DNA of 64,000 bases. Origin: Pneumocystis sp. 'macacae'. Lineage: Eukaryota; Ascomycota; Pneumocystomycetes; Pneumocystales; Pneumocystaceae. The notes under the pieces were generated by a model. That model was given only the letters and a program-made list of their open reading frames with translations, was not told the DNA's origin and searched no databases. Shown here piece after piece: positions 1-9,022 of this stretch. Where the stretch lies: NCBI GenBank assembly GCA_018127085.1, contig CM030725.1:434001-498000 (forward strand), read 5' to 3'. A program made the translations under genes and the position numbers. Each line of letters starts with the position of its first letter. Position 1 is the stretch's first letter.

Positions 1-412
1 GCATATGCAAGGTCACCTAGGACACCATTTGCAGTGTTGTACACAACCTTTGTCTGGTTTTTCGTTAAGTATGCTAGCATACCTGAAAATCCACAAGGTC
101 AAGGATAGGATATCCCACTATCTGGCCTGGCCCATGAAAGGTGATCTGCCCTCCACGCAGTGTTCTAACAAGCACTGCAGAAGGGTTTGTCCTAAGATAA
201 GCAGCATCTATCTTGCTGAGGCGGTCACTCTCCCGTCGGCCGCAGGTGTATGTCGGCTCAAATTGGCTGACGATAAGTAGTGCAGGCGGCTTCGGGTGTG
301 TTTCGGGCCACTGTTTATGTGCGAGAAACAGACCAACCCACGACTCCTGGATAGCCGCTGCTGCTGCATATGTGCATGGTGCATGCAGCGGCAAATAAAG
401 CATCCGTTGCAT
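1..412 (-). CDS. LIP2: lipoyl(octanoyl)transferase, LipB family, 3' end beyond the window
   Basis: Transfers octanoyl groups from acyl carrier protein to lipoate-dependent enzymes, the first step of mitochondrial lipoate synthesis. The exon from the ATG at 412 to 83 encodes the LipB signature, with Arg-Gly-Gly followed by THGPGQ-like residues ([12 protein letters not shown]) and then GYPILDL, which forms the active-site floor in the family. A 29-nt intron at 54-82 is inferred from GTATGC...CTTAAC...CAG. The next exon runs off the left edge, so the catalytic Cys/Lys region is not visible, and its frame is less certain than that of the first exon. The stretch after the start is Ala-rich and could be part of a targeting sequence. 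Lipoyl synthase, the next enzyme of the pathway, lies 2.6 kb away on the same strand. The identity of the visible part is secure. Confidence 0.85.
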
Positions 413-493
413 ACGGACGCGGAAGCACTACGCACGCAACGCTGCATTTCAAGGGCGGAGAAAAGAGATTCACTGACATGCATAGAGCACATG

Positions 494-1023
494 TCAAACA
501 AGCGTCTTATAGTTGGCTGCGAAAAACATGTTCACCGGTATCCATAGACAGGTTACAAGAGCACTGCGTGCATACACCACGCATACACCACGCATACAGC
601 ATGCACATACAGGCTCTCTTGCTGTCTGCGCTGGCATTGGTGTCTTCTATGTACATCTCTGTCCCTCCGGTCCCATGCAATGCCCCATATTTGTGTTTAT
701 GCACACTCCGATTTGCATCGACCGTTGCCCGAGCAATCTCGCCTCGCAACAAAATGTCGTCTCTTTTTGTGTGGCCAAATGGGACTCTTTCTACCAGAAA
801 GCCCTTTTTCAAGCGGTATTTGGCTTCTTCTGTCTCAGAGCGCCTAATGTTCCAGATTAACTGATTTTTTCAAAAGCCTTTATATGATTCTTGTTCTTTA
901 CCTGTCGACGCTTTTTAGTGTGAGTCCTGTGCTCTTAGCCACCCTGCGAGCTGACACTCTAGTTTGATCCTCAGCAGGCGGCCGAGAGGTATCGCAGCAG
1001 CCCCAGCAATAGAGACCAGCCAT
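494..1023 (-). CDS. unrecognised 125-residue protein, three exons
   Basis: I do not recognise this protein. A consistent model joins exon 1 (1023-902), exon 2 (843-611) and exon 3 (516-494) through a 58-nt intron (844-901) and a 94-nt intron (517-610), keeping frame to a TGA at 494. The product is basic and charged, with the core LVERVPFGHTKRDDILLRGE and the ending SNYKTLV. No transmembrane segment or obvious catalytic motif is visible. The second intron holds a GCATAC array with 11-nt spacing. The gene sits head-to-tail with the LipB-type gene, 81 bp upstream of its ATG. The start at 1023 is the first in-frame ATG of exon 1, and an upstream exon is possible. The splice sites and frame are seen; that it is a gene is inferred. 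Confidence 0.45.
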
Positions 1024-1660
1024 CAGGAGCACATGGGAGCGGCCGTGCGGGATGGGGAGGCTATTCGTCGGGAGGGTCTTACAGGAAAAAAATGGGCAGT
1101 GTCGACGACATTCGGGCACCGCCCTGTGGGAGCTGCTGCGGGGGGTTCTGAGTGGCTAGACGGGCTGCAGCAGACTATATGCAGTGTGCAGCCCAGCACA
1201 TATGCCTCTGCACTATGCCTGCTGTATTGTATGCGTATAGGGCGGGTTGTTTCGGGACTTGGAAAAAACACTAGTTTACGTATTGAATATATTTTTCGCT
1301 TGGCTGTGCGGTGCACCACATCGAAGCGATGCTGTAGAAACCCGTTTGGCGGGAAAAGCACACGTTTTCTGGAAACTGCCCGGTCTTCAGACAGACGCTC
1401 CCCATCCGCATTTTCTGCTGCCAGGCGTGCCTCCTCCTACTGCTGTCTGACGGGTGTCCCGCTTCCGTGCTGACGCTCCATGGACAGGCGCCGTGCCTGC
1501 AAGGTGCAGTCTGTCCTGCATCCCTCTCTAATTCTCCAGAGAAAACGCCGGTCGGCTGCTGCCTCACACTCAAGAAAGGCCCCACTCAGTGCCCCCCAAA
1601 GACCCGGTCCATCCAAAAACCTCAGTGCCCCCCACGACGCCAGCACTCTCCAGGGCCCCG
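1024..1660. other. GC-rich gap between divergent genes, no gene recognised
   Basis: About 640 bp between the unrecognised minus-strand gene and the SPOUT1-type gene. Overlapping open frames occur on both strands, as expected at high GC, but none has a recognisable family signature. The right part (from about 1480) could contain 5' exons or leader of the SPOUT1-type gene, because its N-terminus is not fixed. Confidence 0.5.
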
Positions 1661-2939
1661 ATGCTCCCCAGCAGCCCGATACACCCACAAAGGCCGATGC
1701 ATCTCAGGACGCCGCCCCCCAAAGCACTGCCTATCCCGCCGCCACTGGTCCCCGCAGATACACTGGTCTGCTGCCAACGCCCTGCTTCCTCCGCTCCCTT
1801 ACATGCAGTCTCTGTTGCGCTCCCCGGCAGCATCGTCGCAAATGCGCAGGGGCTTGAGCTCAAGACACTCCTTGCCGGCCAGGTCTGTATCCTGCCCGCC
1901 CGCCCTACACACCCCGCCCTAACCCTAACCCCAACCCCGACAACCCTAACCTTCAAACAACCCTAGCCCTGGCCCTTCTGGCTCACCCTTCTAACCGCCC
2001 AGATCGCCAGGGCACTCGCGACCTTCTCTGTAGACGAGGTCGTTGTCTTCGACGACTCCCCTGCGCCCCGCACACACGCAGCCTTCGAGGCACACGGCGG
2101 CGCAAGCGACCCCTGTGTCTTCCTTGTCCACCTCCTCCGCTACATCGAGACCCCCCAGTATGTCCGCCCTAGCCCTAACCCTTCTTCGCCCCTCAACCCT
2201 AACCCTAACCCGCCCTCGCACACCTGCTGTTCCTGCCAGCCCTAACCCCGCCAGATACCTCCGCAAGGCCCTCTTCCCGATCCACCGCGACCTCCGCTTT
2301 GCCGGGCTCCTCAACCCCCTCGATGCCCCCCACCACCTCCGTGCTGACCAGCACCTCCCCTACAGAGAGGGCATAACCCTCGCCCCGCCTCCCCCGCCCG
2401 CCCCGCCTGTCCCCGCCGACTGCACACTGGTCGACGCCGGCCTCCGGCGCAGGGCCCTCGTTGCCCAGGCAATCCGCCCCGGTCTCCGCGTAACCCTTGC
2501 CCTCGACGCCCCCCACACACACCCCCACTATGTCCCTGCAGCCGTCGTCAGCCCCGCCGCCCCCCGCAAAACCATGGGCTACTACTGGGGCTATGCTGTC
2601 CGCTTTGCCCCGTCGCTCTCTGCTGTGTTTCTCGAGTCTCCCCACCGCCGCGGCTACGACCTGACAATCGGGACCTCCGAGCGGGGTGTCCCGCTCGACG
2701 ACGTCGTCGGCCAGCTGCCCCGCTTCCACCACCTGCTCGTCGTCTTCGGCGGCCTTGCTGGCCTTGAGGCTGCTGTCCATGCCGACGACCGCCTCGCCTT
2801 TGCTGCAGATGCTCCTGCACTCTTCGACGCATGGGTCAATGTGTGTCCCGCACAGGGCTGCCGGACAATCCGCACCGAGGAGGCGCTCCCCATCACGCTT
2901 GCACAGCTCCGGACACACATTGCACGCTGCGGCATATGA
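1661..2939 (+). CDS. SPOUT1/C9orf114-type putative RNA methyltransferase
   Basis: Member of the SPOUT-fold family (human SPOUT1/CENP-32, Pfam Methyltrn_RNA_3); the RNA substrate in fungi is not settled. Three exons are read: 1661-1882, 2003-2157 and 2255-2939, giving about 353 residues against about 376 in human. Family landmarks in order are VSVALPGSIVANAQ, LAGQ|IARALATFSVDEVVVFDD across intron 1, and YLRKALFPIHRDLRFAGLLN then APHHLR...PYREG after intron 2. GYYWGYAVR and the late VFGGLAGLE match the SAM-binding knot region. The introns are 120 and 97 nt, the longest of the confident models in the GC-rich block, and both carry CCCTAA tracts. The start is uncertain: in-frame ATGs occur at 1661 and 1697, and further 5' exons are possible. 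The gene converges on lipoyl synthase, with stops 72 bp apart. Confidence 0.85.
1918..2211. repeat. telomere-like CCCTAA tracts inside two introns
   Basis: CCCTAACCCTAACCCC lies at 1918-1933 with further copies to about 1951 in intron 1, and AACCCTAACCCTAACCC lies at 2195-2211 with a copy near 2173 in intron 2. The unit equals the TTAGGG telomere repeat read on the other strand. Each copy also contains CTAAC, the fungal branch-point word, so each intron has about four candidate branch points. Interstitial telomeric repeats and branch-point arrays cannot be told apart by eye. Confidence 0.8.
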
Positions 2940-3011
2940 ACACCCGAGTGTCCGTCATTCGCTACACTACTCCCACCCGCTCTCCACACTCTCCACACTA
3001 CACTCCCCGCA

Positions 3012-4184
3012 CTATATGCCCTGCACACCCTGTGTGCCCTGCACGTTTGGCGTGCCCTGTGCACCCTGCATCCGCCGCCGCAGCACATGCTCGATGTATG
3101 CCTCGCCTGCGCGGTAGCTCGAGCGCACAAGCGGCCCCGACGCAACATACAGAAACCCCAAGCCCTCCGCCGTCTCGCGGTACCGCTCAAAGACCTGTGG
3201 GTGCACATAGGTGTGCACCTGTGCCGTCAGCCGCGAGTCCCGGACACCCGTGTGCCCACCTTCATGTGCCGCTTTGTCGGTCTGCAGTTAGCACCGGACA
3301 CACGCCGGGACACACACCTCATGTACTGTCCGAATGTGACGACGTCGACGCCCGCAGCGCGCAGCTCGCGCAGTGCCGCGTCGATGTCGCGCGCAGCCTC
3401 GCCGAGCCCGAGCATAAAGCTCGTCTTTGTCAGGACGCGTGCTCCACACGCCTTTGCGTGTGCAAGGACACGCACACTCTGCCGGAACGACGCGCGGCGG
3501 TCGCGGACATGCGGCGTCAGCGCCTCGACTGTCTCGACGTTGTGTGCAAAGACGTCGAGCCCCGACATGGCAACCGTTGCGACGTCGCCCAGCCGCCCCC
3601 CAAAGTCGCCCGTCAGTGCCTCGACGAGGATGTGCGGCGACCTGTTGTCAGCTGTGCCGCTGCACACAACCCACCTGTGCTTGACAGCGCGGACAGTTGC
3701 TGCAAAGTGTGCTGCGCCGCTGTCTGCAAGGTCGTCGCGGTCGACGCTCGTCAGCACAATGTATCCGAGGCCCCAGCGCGCAACAGCCTCAGCAGTGCGG
3801 CGCGGCTCGTCGGCATCGAGCGGCGCCGGGGTGCCGGTGTGGACGGCGCAGAAGCGGCAGCCGCGTGTGCATGTGTCGCCCATAAGCATGATTGTCGCTG
3901 TTGCAGCGGCACGGCTGCCGCCCCAGCACTCGCCGATGTTCGGGCCTGTGGTCAGCAGTGCCTCAGAGCAGCGACATACAGCGCGCCTCCTCGCAGACAG
4001 TGTGCAGGCCGAGGCCGCGGAGGTCGCGGCGGATGCGGCGGTAGTTGTCGCCCTGCGGCGCAGTGCGCAGCAGCCAGCGCGGGAGGCGCTGCACGGGCTG
4101 CACAGGCGGAGCAGGCGGTGCTGCGCGGCGGATAAAGTCGTGGAGCGATGGGCCAGCAAAGCGCTGGTGCAGTGCTCGCTGCAT
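3012..4184 (-). CDS. LIP5: lipoyl synthase, mitochondrial radical-SAM enzyme
   Basis: Inserts two sulfurs into protein-bound octanoyl groups in mitochondria. Four exons (4184-3980, 3945-3318, 3281-3260, 3218-3012) give 353 residues, normal for the family. The auxiliary-cluster cysteines lie in [17 protein letters not shown], split by a 34-nt intron. The radical-SAM CxxxCxxC is CTRGCRFC. Later landmarks are [41 protein letters not shown] and [14 protein letters not shown]. Introns are 34, 36 and 41 nt. The Arg-rich N-terminus after the ATG at 4184 fits a mitochondrial presequence. The C-terminal tail is encoded by an 18-nt tandem repeat. The start lies only 39 bp from the ATG of divergent uS14m, so the two genes probably share a promoter. 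Confidence 0.93.
3017..3070. repeat. 18-nt tandem repeat, three copies, at the lipoyl synthase 3' end
   Basis: Three imperfect 18-nt units begin at 3017, 3035 and 3053, each starting TGCCCTG. On the minus strand they encode a Gln-Gly-rich tail (repeating QGT/QGV) after the conserved lipoyl synthase core, just before the stop at 3012-3014. Confidence 0.8.
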
Positions 4185-4223
4185 GTGGGCAGTGGGGCTG
4201 CGGACAGACTTTACGGACAACCA

Positions 4224-4628
4224 ATGAAGGTATGCGTCCAGCAGGAGGCGTGGCTGACAGGCAGTGGCGGATGCTGCGGGATCTGCGGCGGCGCGCAGCA
4301 GCTGCACAGGCGGAGGTGCTGCGGCAGGCGCTGCGGCACGTTGTGCGCAACACGGCGCTGCCGGCAGCTGCGCGGACCGAGGCGCAGCTGCAGCTTGCTG
4401 CACTGCCGGGCGACACGCGGATGGCGCGCATCAGGAACCGGTGCATCGAGACTGGGCGGGGGCGCGGGGTGCTGCGGGACTTCCGGCTGTGTCGGGTAGG
4501 CAGCAGTGCCGCTGCACCGCTGACAGCGCAGTATCAGTTCCGGGCGAATGCACTGGAGGGCCGTCTGCCGGGAGTAAAGAAGGTGGGTCGCGGTCAGTGG
4601 CAGCGGCTTATGGCAGGCGAGCTGGTAG
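4224..4628 (+). CDS. MRP2: mitochondrial small-subunit ribosomal protein uS14m
   Basis: S14 protein of the mitochondrial 30S-like subunit. Four exons are read: 4224-4229 (Met-Lys only), 4265-4495, 4532-4582 and 4617-4628, giving 99 residues, the normal size. Landmarks are LRDLRRR near the N-terminus, then [29 protein letters not shown] and the exact family ending LPGVKK|ASW. Introns are 35, 36 and 34 nt. The 36-nt intron is free of stops and in frame, so unspliced reading gives a misleadingly long product. The fungal type lacks the zinc cysteines found in some bacterial S14. It is divergent from lipoyl synthase with a 39-bp gap. Confidence 0.9.
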
Positions 4629-4764
4629 TGTGGCGGAGCAGCGGGGCGGCGGGTGCGGTCGGGGCTGAGCGCGTGCTAAGCAGGCGTTAGGCAGAGGCTG
4701 AGTGTTGGTGTGCGCCAAACGGGCAGTGTGGGCGTGCAAGCGTGCAGCAAGCATGTGCTAAGCG

Positions 4765-4873
4765 TATGCCGGGCGTATGCTGAGTGTATGCACAGTGTAT
4801 GCACAGTATATGCGCGCTATATGCGTATTGTATGCGCAGTGTATGCGGTGTATGCGGTGTATGCGGTGTATGC
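4765..4873. repeat. TATGC array with 11-nt, then 9-nt, period
   Basis: The word TATGC starts at 4765, 4776, 4787, 4798, 4809, 4820, 4831 and 4842 (seven 11-nt steps), then at 4851, 4860 and 4869 (three 9-nt steps). Bases between the words vary in the 11-nt part and are nearly constant (GGTG) in the 9-nt part. The array lies between uS14m and the ASH1-like gene, about 65 bp before the latter's ATG. It could be leader, promoter or an unrecognised 5' intron. Confidence 0.9.
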
Positions 4874-4939
4874 GGGTGTGGGCGTGTCGACTGCGCCAGC
4901 GCTAGTGCGCGCCAGCCATCCACTGCGCGCGGAGCACGC

Positions 4940-6212
4940 ATGGCTGCAGCGAGACGCAGCAGGCGTCTGCAGGCGGCAGACGGGCGTCTGTCGGCCATCA
5001 GAGCCTTTTTCTCGGCGCAGCGGGCCCCAGACAGACAGGACGGACACGCAGCTCTGCTCAGGGCAGTCTCTGCAGCACGCAGGGCGCTGCACGGGGGCAC
5101 AGCAGACGCAGTGAGCAGGCGGAAGAGGTACCTGAGCAGAGGCCTCTATGCCTCGCAGAGAAGCAGTGGAGACGGACAGGCAGGACGCAGCAAAGACACA
5201 GAGACACGGGGAAAGATACTCCCGCTGCCAATGCACTATGGGGTGGAGCTGATGGAGAGGCAGCGAGACTTCAGACTGCCCTGGAATCTGTTTGCAAGGT
5301 CAGAGAGCCAGTGCAGGCCGGGCGGGTGGAGATACATCAGGAAGAGTTGGGAGATGAGTGGGTAGAGAGACTCTGACAGTTGCAGATGTGTACAAGGGAA
5401 GGGCGCGGACGGAGCTCCGTCCGCGGTGCAGCTGCAGGCCGGGGTCGGGGTGCAGAGAGGGGTGTTTGAACAGGTTGGGAGGGGCAGAGAGGGCTGTTCT
5501 GAAGGAAACAGAGAGCTTTTTTATGAGTGTGACGACAGGACATGTGGTCTTGATGAGCCGGGGGAGTGCTCGAACCGTGCGTTCCAGGAGCACACAGAGA
5601 GGAGACAGGAGGGGAGGCAGTCGGCACTGGGAGGAGAGGTTGTCTGGGTATGTCTTTGTGGGAGTGGGAGTGGTCTAGAAGGATATAGGCGGGGAAATGT
5701 GGGTATGGTCTGCGGTCACTCCGAGACTTTGATGCAGGGGCGCTTGTTGTCGAGTACTGTGGAGAGGTGATAGAGAAGAAGGAGGTTTTTTGCAGGATGG
5801 ATGGGATTTATAGGGATGCACAGGTAAGATTGGGGCAGTGTGGGGTGTGAGTTTAGGTGTTTCAGAATTACTATTTCCTGGACCTGAGTGGGGGGCAGGT
5901 TCTTGATGCAGGGCTGAAGGGGAACGAGGCACGGTTTATCAACCACTCATGCGAGCCTAACTGCAGGATCGAGAAGTGGTATGTACAGGGTGTTCCGCGG
6001 ATCGGGGTTTTTGCTGGAGAAGCAGGGCTGGCAGCAGGCGAGGATATAACGTATGACTACAACTTCAGGGGAGTTGGGGGGTGTTTGGTGGCATGTCTAA
6101 CATTGGCAGCTGGTTTGAGGGAGCAAAGCCGCAGGTTTGCTACTGTGCGTCCCCCGGCTGCCGGGGCATTATAGGGAGGAGGCCGTCTGCGGTGTCTCGG
6201 GGGTGCAGATGA
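4940..6212 (+). CDS. ASH1-like SET-domain histone methyltransferase (AWS-SET-postSET)
   Basis: Predicted histone lysine methyltransferase, probably for H3K36. Six exons are read (4940-5357, 5386-5473, 5512-5647, 5689-5823, 5866-6080, 6110-6212), giving 364 residues with frame kept throughout. A basic N-terminus is followed by FRLPWNLF, then the AWS domain: CSC, CREGCLN|R, YECDDRTC, CSNRAF. The SET domain shows GYGLRS, GALVVEYCGEV, the catalytic-pocket FINHSCEPNC, EKWYVQG, and GEDITYDYNF. The post-SET cysteines are CYC...C followed by RGIIG. The EKW-x-V-x-G-x-PR stretch resembles fungal ASH1 more than Set2. Introns are 28, 38, 41, 42 and 29 nt, very short. No WW, SRI, BAH or PHD domain is visible. 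An extra 3' intron near 6202 could extend the C-terminus. Confidence 0.8.
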
Positions 6213-6431
6213 GGGAGACGGGTCTTTGCAGGCGCCCAGGACGAAGGCGATGGTAAGACGTGCTTGGGGGTCCTTTATCATGCGTTGTCATGGAAACCCC
6301 GTTCTAAAATTCACTTCCTGGCTATTTTGCTTTGCCCTCACTTGCATCTGCACTTGGATAGATTTTGGTTGGTGATATTGCCCGGGGCTTTGTAATTCTG
6401 CTTTTTGAATAGAGGTTTTTATTTTTTAGGG

Positions 6432-7527
6432 ATGATCCAGGATCTAGAAAAAAATATTGAGAAACAATATCATTATGCAAAAGGGAGATTTTGTAAATTT
6501 GCGGCGTGTGTGTTTTTGATGAATTTGTAGATCACGGGGCGCTGGTTTTTATAGATTCGACTTATGAGGAAATACAGGATGATGATATTAATGTATATGT
6601 CTGTTGTTTAGGTCGATGATACTTATTTGTATAGTTTCAACTCCGTTGTGCTCCGCTCCTTGAAAAAAAAAAGAGGGCTAGAGTGTCTGATCAGGACGCA
6701 GTTATTAACCCATTTGATCCTCCAGAAACATCGCTTTATGTTCAGGATATTGGCACGGACTATTCTATTATTTTGAACAAATACTTTATTGTTCCTAAGC
6801 ATTTTTTACTCATAACAAAAGGTAAGTTTTTATGTTTTTTAGTCTTTATTAAACATAGCTTAATGTAGAATTTAAACAACAAAAGGATGGCTTAGTACCA
6901 AATGATATTACTCTGACTTGGGAATGTTTGGATTCTATGAAAGATAGGCATATGGCGTTTTATAATTGCGGGTTTCAATCAGGTGCAAGGTATTCGTTTA
7001 TATACGTAGCTGTGTATTATTTATAGTTTATCTTTTTTTAGTCAGCCTCATAAACATATTCAATTTATATCGCTTAAAAACTGTGGTATTTCAATGCTGT
7101 ATCCAGATGAGGTACCTGCGAATTCTACAAGTGGTATGAAACTCTTTAGAATTTTTGATTTTTTAACATAAGTGCAATAGTAAACACGCCATGGTTTCAT
7201 CCAAAAATTCCTTTTATTCATTATATCTTTAGGATTACGTCGTGTTTACCTGTAGATCTTATTAATATGTTTTCCAGGCTGTTGTCGCTTATTATAGAGG
7301 CTGCCCAGGCCCTTGAAATGACCGAAATTAGCTATAGCTTTGTAATGACAAAACAATGGATGTTTATGGCCCCTCGTACTATGGAATCCTGGAATTATAT
7401 CAGTGTCAACAGCACTGGTATGGTTGGGATGTTTCTAGTGAAGTCAGAAGAAGAATTAAATTTGGTTAAAGATACTGGGATTTTGAAGATTTTAAAACAA
7501 TTAGGGATAAGTAGGAACGTAGAATGA
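6432..7527 (+). CDS. APA2: Ap4A phosphorylase (ATP adenylyltransferase)
   Basis: Cleaves diadenosine tetraphosphate with phosphate to ATP and ADP; HIT-superfamily enzyme. Six exons (6432-6492, 6531-6592, 6635-6821, 6869-6989, 7042-7133, 7181-7527) give 289 residues, slightly shorter than yeast Apa1/2 (about 320). Landmarks are INPFDPP, LLITK|EFKQQ, MAFYNCG, the catalytic His motif SQPHKHIQ, and FNSTGM-like VNSTGMVGM near the C-terminus. Introns are 38-52 nt. GC content is intermediate (about 40%), so the gene sits on the slope between the GC-rich and AT-rich parts. It converges on the phosphoserine phosphatase relic. Confidence 0.87.
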
Positions 7528-7575
7528 TTTAATGTGTACAACTGGAAAATAGCATATAATATATTTTTATTTATT

Positions 7576-8987
7576 TCATAATATTAACACCTCTATTTGT
7601 TCTTTTTCGAAATACCCAAGAACGTATAATATGTTTATTAGGAATTTCGTATTAAGTTTATTCAAAGCCCGTAATATTAGGGAAAACACGGATATATTTA
7701 TATATATATACTCTTTCCTGTAATTTAGGTTTAGCATTAAATGCTGTCCCTAGACCCGCTGTATTAAGCATGCATAAATCGTTAAAATTATTACCAATTG
7801 CAATTATCTGATTTTCTTTAAGTATGCCTAAAATAAATGATATAAATACCTCATTTACATCATTTACATTTATGTTTTCCGTGTCTGCTATTGATTTTAG
7901 TATTTCTACTTTTTTCTGTCTGTCTATAATATGACTATGACTATCAATATTTCCTGTTAAATATAAACCATCTTCACTTATTTCTATCTATAAAAGTTAA
8001 ATTTCGAAAAAAAAAAAAATATAATATACATACATTATTTGCATATGCATAATCTAGATTTAACACTTCTTTCATATGATTAGCAATTGACATAAATCTT
8101 TCACTAATTACTGCTGTTTTAAAATCAATTTCTTTTAAAATTTTAGATAATAAGTGGGCACCATCAGTAAAAAACAATCTTTTTTTTGAATCTTCAAAAA
8201 TGTTTAAATGAGTGTCTTTTAATAAAGGGACTTTTTGCTTCAATGATTCGGAAAAATCTATTATTTCATTCATAGAAGCTTGTGTTATAACCTTTCATTT
8301 AATAGTTTAAATAAAAATAATATAACTTACAGAGACTTCTTCAAAAATGCCACAAGAATAAGCAATCTGATCAATTACTTCTTGCTTAATCAGCACGGAA
8401 TCCATTTTAAAAACAATTAAGCGCTTTTTTTTGTATACGTTATTATTCTGTAATAAAACATCTAATCTATATTTTTGTGTTAAAAAAAATGTTTTATCTT
8501 TAATTTCTTTCTTTCTTAGTAATTTAGAATTTTTAGTTTGCACTCTACACATTTAAATGATATATCTATCAGATCAGAAATAATTAAAATCGTAATATTG
8601 TAAGATTCCAATAATTTAAACTATTCTAATAACATTTCTACCGGTATACGTGCAGATTTTACTATAGTTGCTACCCAAATGTCTGTTTCAATAGGGTTAA
8701 TCTCAAAGTCGGGAATAAAATACTGAAATTTTTCCATTGCAATTAACAAAAAGATTTCTTTTTGTAAACACATTTTTAATAAATTTTTTAAAAAATCCGG
8801 TTTCTCAATATTCATAGATACCTTTATATTTAAAATAGGTCTGTTTTTTTCAGAGTCATAAAAGATATCATTGATAATCATTTTTTGTGAAGATAATATA
8901 TTTAATATGGATTTCACTTTTTCATAATGAGCATTGTATAATGTAAAGACTACAATTCGTTTTAGTTTTTTTTATAAAACAAGTCAT
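7576..8987 (-). pseudogene. SER2: phosphoserine phosphatase relic (Ser2/SerB family)
   Basis: Clearly derived from the last enzyme of serine synthesis but probably dead. Family blocks survive: RLIVF-x-MDS-x-LI-x-QEVID, SLKQKVPLLK, FFTDGAHLLSKIL, LTGNIDS, FNDL, AGLGTAFNAKPK and a C-terminal NTKFLINILYVLGY. The DxDST nucleophile Asp is Lys (VFKMDS). SGGF reads SERF. GDGxNDL reads GNNFNDL, losing a metal-binding Asp. The first codons (ATG at 8987) run into the conserved VVFTLYN block only if one A is removed from an A8 tract (8966-8973). The LNTKFLINILYVLGY block is in a different frame from NAKPK, with no AG acceptor between them. Joining the N-terminal exon to the DxD exon also finds no clean splice. 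Assembly error in homopolymers could explain the shifts but not the catalytic changes. Confidence 0.7.
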
Positions 8988-9022
8988 CTAAAATATTAAA
9001 TTTTAAAGAATTAATCCATTCC

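Noticed and set aside
1918..2211. True chromosome end
   Set aside because: The CCCTAA tracts are short, interrupted and inside introns of an intact gene, with coding sequence on both sides.
964..2918. Long overlapping open frames on both strands in the GC-rich block
   Set aside because: High GC removes stop codons by chance. Only frames with family motifs and consistent splicing were kept.
6200..6440. Assembly chimera between a GC-rich organism and an AT-rich one
   Set aside because: Composition declines gradually rather than stepping, intron style and branch words are similar on both sides, and the TATGC array family occurs in both parts. Not excluded, but not the favoured reading.
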